In this document: one piece after another, positions 61,458-64,000 of the stretch
How positions within the stretch are numbered: position 1 is the stretch's first letter
Layout: each line of letters starts with the position of its first letter
Assembly (NCBI GenBank): GCA_040954595.2
Contig: CM082582.2
Location: forward strand, 8,432,001 to 8,496,000
DNA length: 64,000 bases
Source of the DNA: Balanoglossus misakiensis
Lineage: Eukaryota; Hemichordata
Direction of reading: 5' to 3'
Made by a program: the position numbers and the translations under genes
The notes under the pieces: model-generated
The model's input: only the letters and a program-made list of their open reading frames with translations
What the model was told of the DNA's origin: nothing
Database searches by the model: none

Positions 61458-63877
61458 CTACTTTCGTTGTTCCCGTTCTTTCAAAATCCTGCGAAGTATC
61501 TTCCCGCTCGGCGACGTCGGAACCTTATCGATAAATTCCACACCTCCTCGTATCATCTTGAAGGATGGCACATTGGCTGAGTAAAAGAAAGGATCAATGT
61601 CTGCCTTAATGAATCGTCAAAAGCAAAAGAATTGGTAAAACAAGTTCATCATCCTGAATTTTGTCGCATGTCATCATCGGAATTACCGCATGCAAAAGTG
61701 TACACTAACCTTCGACAAACTTGAAAACATCATCCTCAGATAAATTTTTATCGCCTCTCACCACGAAGGCTTTTGGTACCTCTCCAGCTCTTTCATCCGG
61801 GACACCGATCACTGCTGCGTCTTCTATTCTAGGGTGACTTATCAACAATGCCTCTAACTCGGCGGGTGCAACCTGGCCAATAAGAATTCGGGTTTCCAAA
61901 TTAAAAGAAGTATCTGTCACACAAAGCTCTTGCAGGAACAGTAAACTGATATTAAGGTTTTGAATGATGAGTAGGATCCTTTTCCCTATAGTATGGCAAC
62001 ATAGGGACCTTGTTGCATTGAAAAGCAAATTTGCACTCGCGAAAGCTTGACAGTCGCGTCGTTCATGAAGGAGATGGGACTTCTTGTAGTGAGCTTATTA
62101 TGACGATATCATCAAGTAAAGAGCGATCGAAATAGCCAAAACATACTTGAAATCCTTTGTACTTGATAAGATCTTTCTGTCGGTCGACCACATGCATCTG
62201 CTCTTTTTCATCAATGTACCCTATATCAGCTATCGTGGTTTGAAATTTCAAAGGAAAAAAATAGTGCAATTTAATGAATGTGTAAATACTTTTTGTAATT
62301 GCACAAATGCCACGAGACTGGATATTAAAGTCTAATTACCAACCTGTGTGAACCCACCCCTCCTCGTCTATCAGGTCTCTCGTCGCCTTCTCGTTGTCAT
62401 AGTAATGCGACATAACGGTTGGACCGCGGAGACATATTTCCCCTACTGTACCACTCTGTACAACATCGCCAGTTTCGAGATCTATTATCTGTTTGTCAGA
62501 ATTAAAACATTCAAAATGCATAATTAAGATCATATATTTTCTTCTACATTTATCTGACTCTTCAACACATTGCGATTTACACTCGAGAATTTCGTTCAAA
62601 CTTTCGAAAAATACCCACATTTTGTCTTTAAAAAAAGTGCATGACTGTAATGAACCCAACATGAAACAATTTCACAGGTAGGACTTTCGAGATCTATAGC
62701 TTATGGCATGACAACAATTAATGAATTTCCTTCTGGAAATGTAATGTCTCAAGGACTGGCCGAAACGTGACATACTAGTACGCTACGTATTCGAACCCTG
62801 TCTTCGAACGAATGTCTTTTAGGACGTTACCTTTGCTTCCATATTGGGGAGCAGACTACCGCATGCACCTTTTGTCCACTGGCTTGCATCGTATCCATGC
62901 GAGATGTGAGAAAGCACCTCTGTCATCCCGTAACCTAAAATAGAGTTGGTGGAAGAGCGTTACTAGATTCCGGCTCCTGGTGACCAACTTCATTAAGGGC
63001 AAACCGTTGTTGCTTCAGGAGGGGGTGTGGGCAATGTGTTTTATAGGCAGCGGTCACAAACATATCGGGGGAGGGACAGGAAAGATATTCCCGTTTTTTC
63101 CAGATTCTCCCCTAACACCCTCAAGAGTCTAGGTATGTGGAGAGACTATGCCTAGATAGACGAACTGTACCTTGTTTGAATACCACCTGCGAGTTCGTTC
63201 GTCGCACAACAACTTCCGGTAGTTCCTCGCTGGTCGGCGCTGCACCACAAATAAATTCTCTCAGGTTTGATAGGTCATAGTTATCAACCATCGGGTGTTT
63301 GGCATGGAGAAGAGCGATTGGAGGTACAATGGGTGACACAGTAATCTGTTGAAAATATGATCAGTACCTACAAATATTGACTTTGTTCTGTGCTTGTCTT
63401 TGCAACTGGCCATTGTAACAACTGCATACATGCATGTGATATGAAGTTTAAAAATGGATGACTATTATTAAAGGATAAGTTCTGACAAGCCTACAACCAC
63501 ATTGCATTGGCTCTTACTTTAAAGGTCGTTCTCACTTCTGAGGCAAAATTTTGATGTGCAATACACGTGTCTATGAAATTGGCGCATAAAAAAATTGAAT
63601 ATCAGGGCAAAATGAACAACCCCCTGAGCAGCCATCTTGGCAACTGCATGCTGGGAAAATACCCGGATGATGACGAAAAAGTTCCATAAAAATATAACTA
63701 ACCTTATAGTCCTGAAGTGTTTGGAGATATAATTGTGCATCAAACTTGGGCAAGGTTACCAATCGAGCTCCCGTAACCAAAGTGAAGCACTGGACAAGAG
63801 TCATACCATAGATGTGAAAGAACGGAAGCAGCGCTAAAACACTGTCCCCGAAATCTCGACGGAAAAGGCTCGGGGCC
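61458..63877 (-). CDS. 4-coumarate-CoA ligase-like acyl-CoA synthetase (C-terminal part)
   Basis: A member of the adenylate-forming superfamily (4CL, firefly luciferase, acyl-CoA synthetases) that activates a carboxylic acid with ATP and joins it to CoA. Exons (minus): 63877-63703, 63345-63171, 62934-62831, 62488-62344, 62229-62147, 61872-61710, 61576-61458, all in frame. Visible motifs in order: [29 protein letters not shown] (adenylate binding), [36 protein letters not shown] (hinge region), [10 protein letters not shown] and [13 protein letters not shown] with the catalytic Lys. The usual TGD in the A8 block reads TAD across the splice junction. The C terminus is EREQRK, with no SKL peroxisomal signal. 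The N-terminal third, including the TSGTTG loop, lies beyond the right edge. The natural substrate cannot be told. Confidence 0.93.
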
Positions 63878-64000
63878 CTGAACATAAAATATTGCGAGAA
63901 TAGTTAAAACCAGATTTGCATTATCTGAATATTCCGCATGTATCATAAAACAATTTGTGGCCATCAGGTAACTTTCGACTATCTGTTAGGCCATTTCAGA

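Overview
The window is animal (metazoan) genomic DNA. Every recognisable gene is split into short exons bounded by GT-AG introns of a few hundred bases, and polyadenylation signals, microsatellites and homopolymer runs are common. There are no operons, Shine-Dalgarno sites, CRISPR arrays or rRNA genes. The proteins match bilaterian families. The gene content (a chromodomain-Y-like protein, an invertebrate-style Gs alpha, a 4-coumarate-CoA-ligase-like enzyme) suggests a marine invertebrate, most likely a deuterostome such as a hemichordate or amphioxus. That placement is an inference; a lophotrochozoan is not excluded.

Layout. 1-16150: gene-poor DNA, probably a very large intron or 3' flank of GNAS. 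16151-18463 (-): first five coding exons of the stimulatory G protein alpha subunit (GNAS), with a double cAMP response element upstream. 23877-28606 (+): CTU2, complete in 14 exons. 30773-36070 (-): CDYL, a chromodomain plus crotonase-fold protein, complete in 8 exons. 36149-38744 (+): ECI2, acyl-CoA-binding domain plus enoyl-CoA isomerase, whose start codon lies only 78 bases from that of CDYL. 39577-41365 (+): a shorter tandem copy of ECI2. 41986-45402 (-) and 46432-50407 (-): two tandem adenosylhomocysteinase genes; the second is orthodox and the first has an altered substrate pocket. 50883-53808 (+): ATP6V0D1. 55918-56973 (+): a dynein roadblock light chain. 58158-59904 (+): an unusual Rab-like GTPase. 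61458-63877 (-): the C-terminal two thirds of an acyl-CoA ligase (4CL-like) running off the right edge. The exon maps below keep reading frame across every junction.

How the genes relate. CDYL, ECI2 and the ECI2 copy are three members of one crotonase subfamily side by side, sharing intron positions and phases. This is the arrangement expected if CDYL arose when an ECI2-type gene acquired a chromodomain. CDYL reads histone methylation, and vertebrate CDYL hydrates crotonyl-CoA; adenosylhomocysteinase removes the product inhibitor of methyltransferases. The cluster therefore groups acyl-CoA and methyl-group metabolism with chromatin. From general knowledge of human gene positions, the same set is spread over 6p25 (CDYL, ECI2), 16q22-q24 (ATP6V0D1, CDYL2, DYNLRB2, CTU2) and 20q (AHCY, DYNLRB1, GNAS), so the window looks like an ancestral, unduplicated linkage block.

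The items most worth following up are the diverged adenosylhomocysteinase copy (Glu156 to Gln and Met351 to Ser by human numbering, plus a rewritten SCNIF segment), the CDYL-ECI2 head-to-head pair, the Rab-like protein that lacks the catalytic Gln of switch II and a prenylation motif, the near-perfect 43-bp hairpin in CTU2 intron 1, and the paired CRE upstream of the Gs gene.
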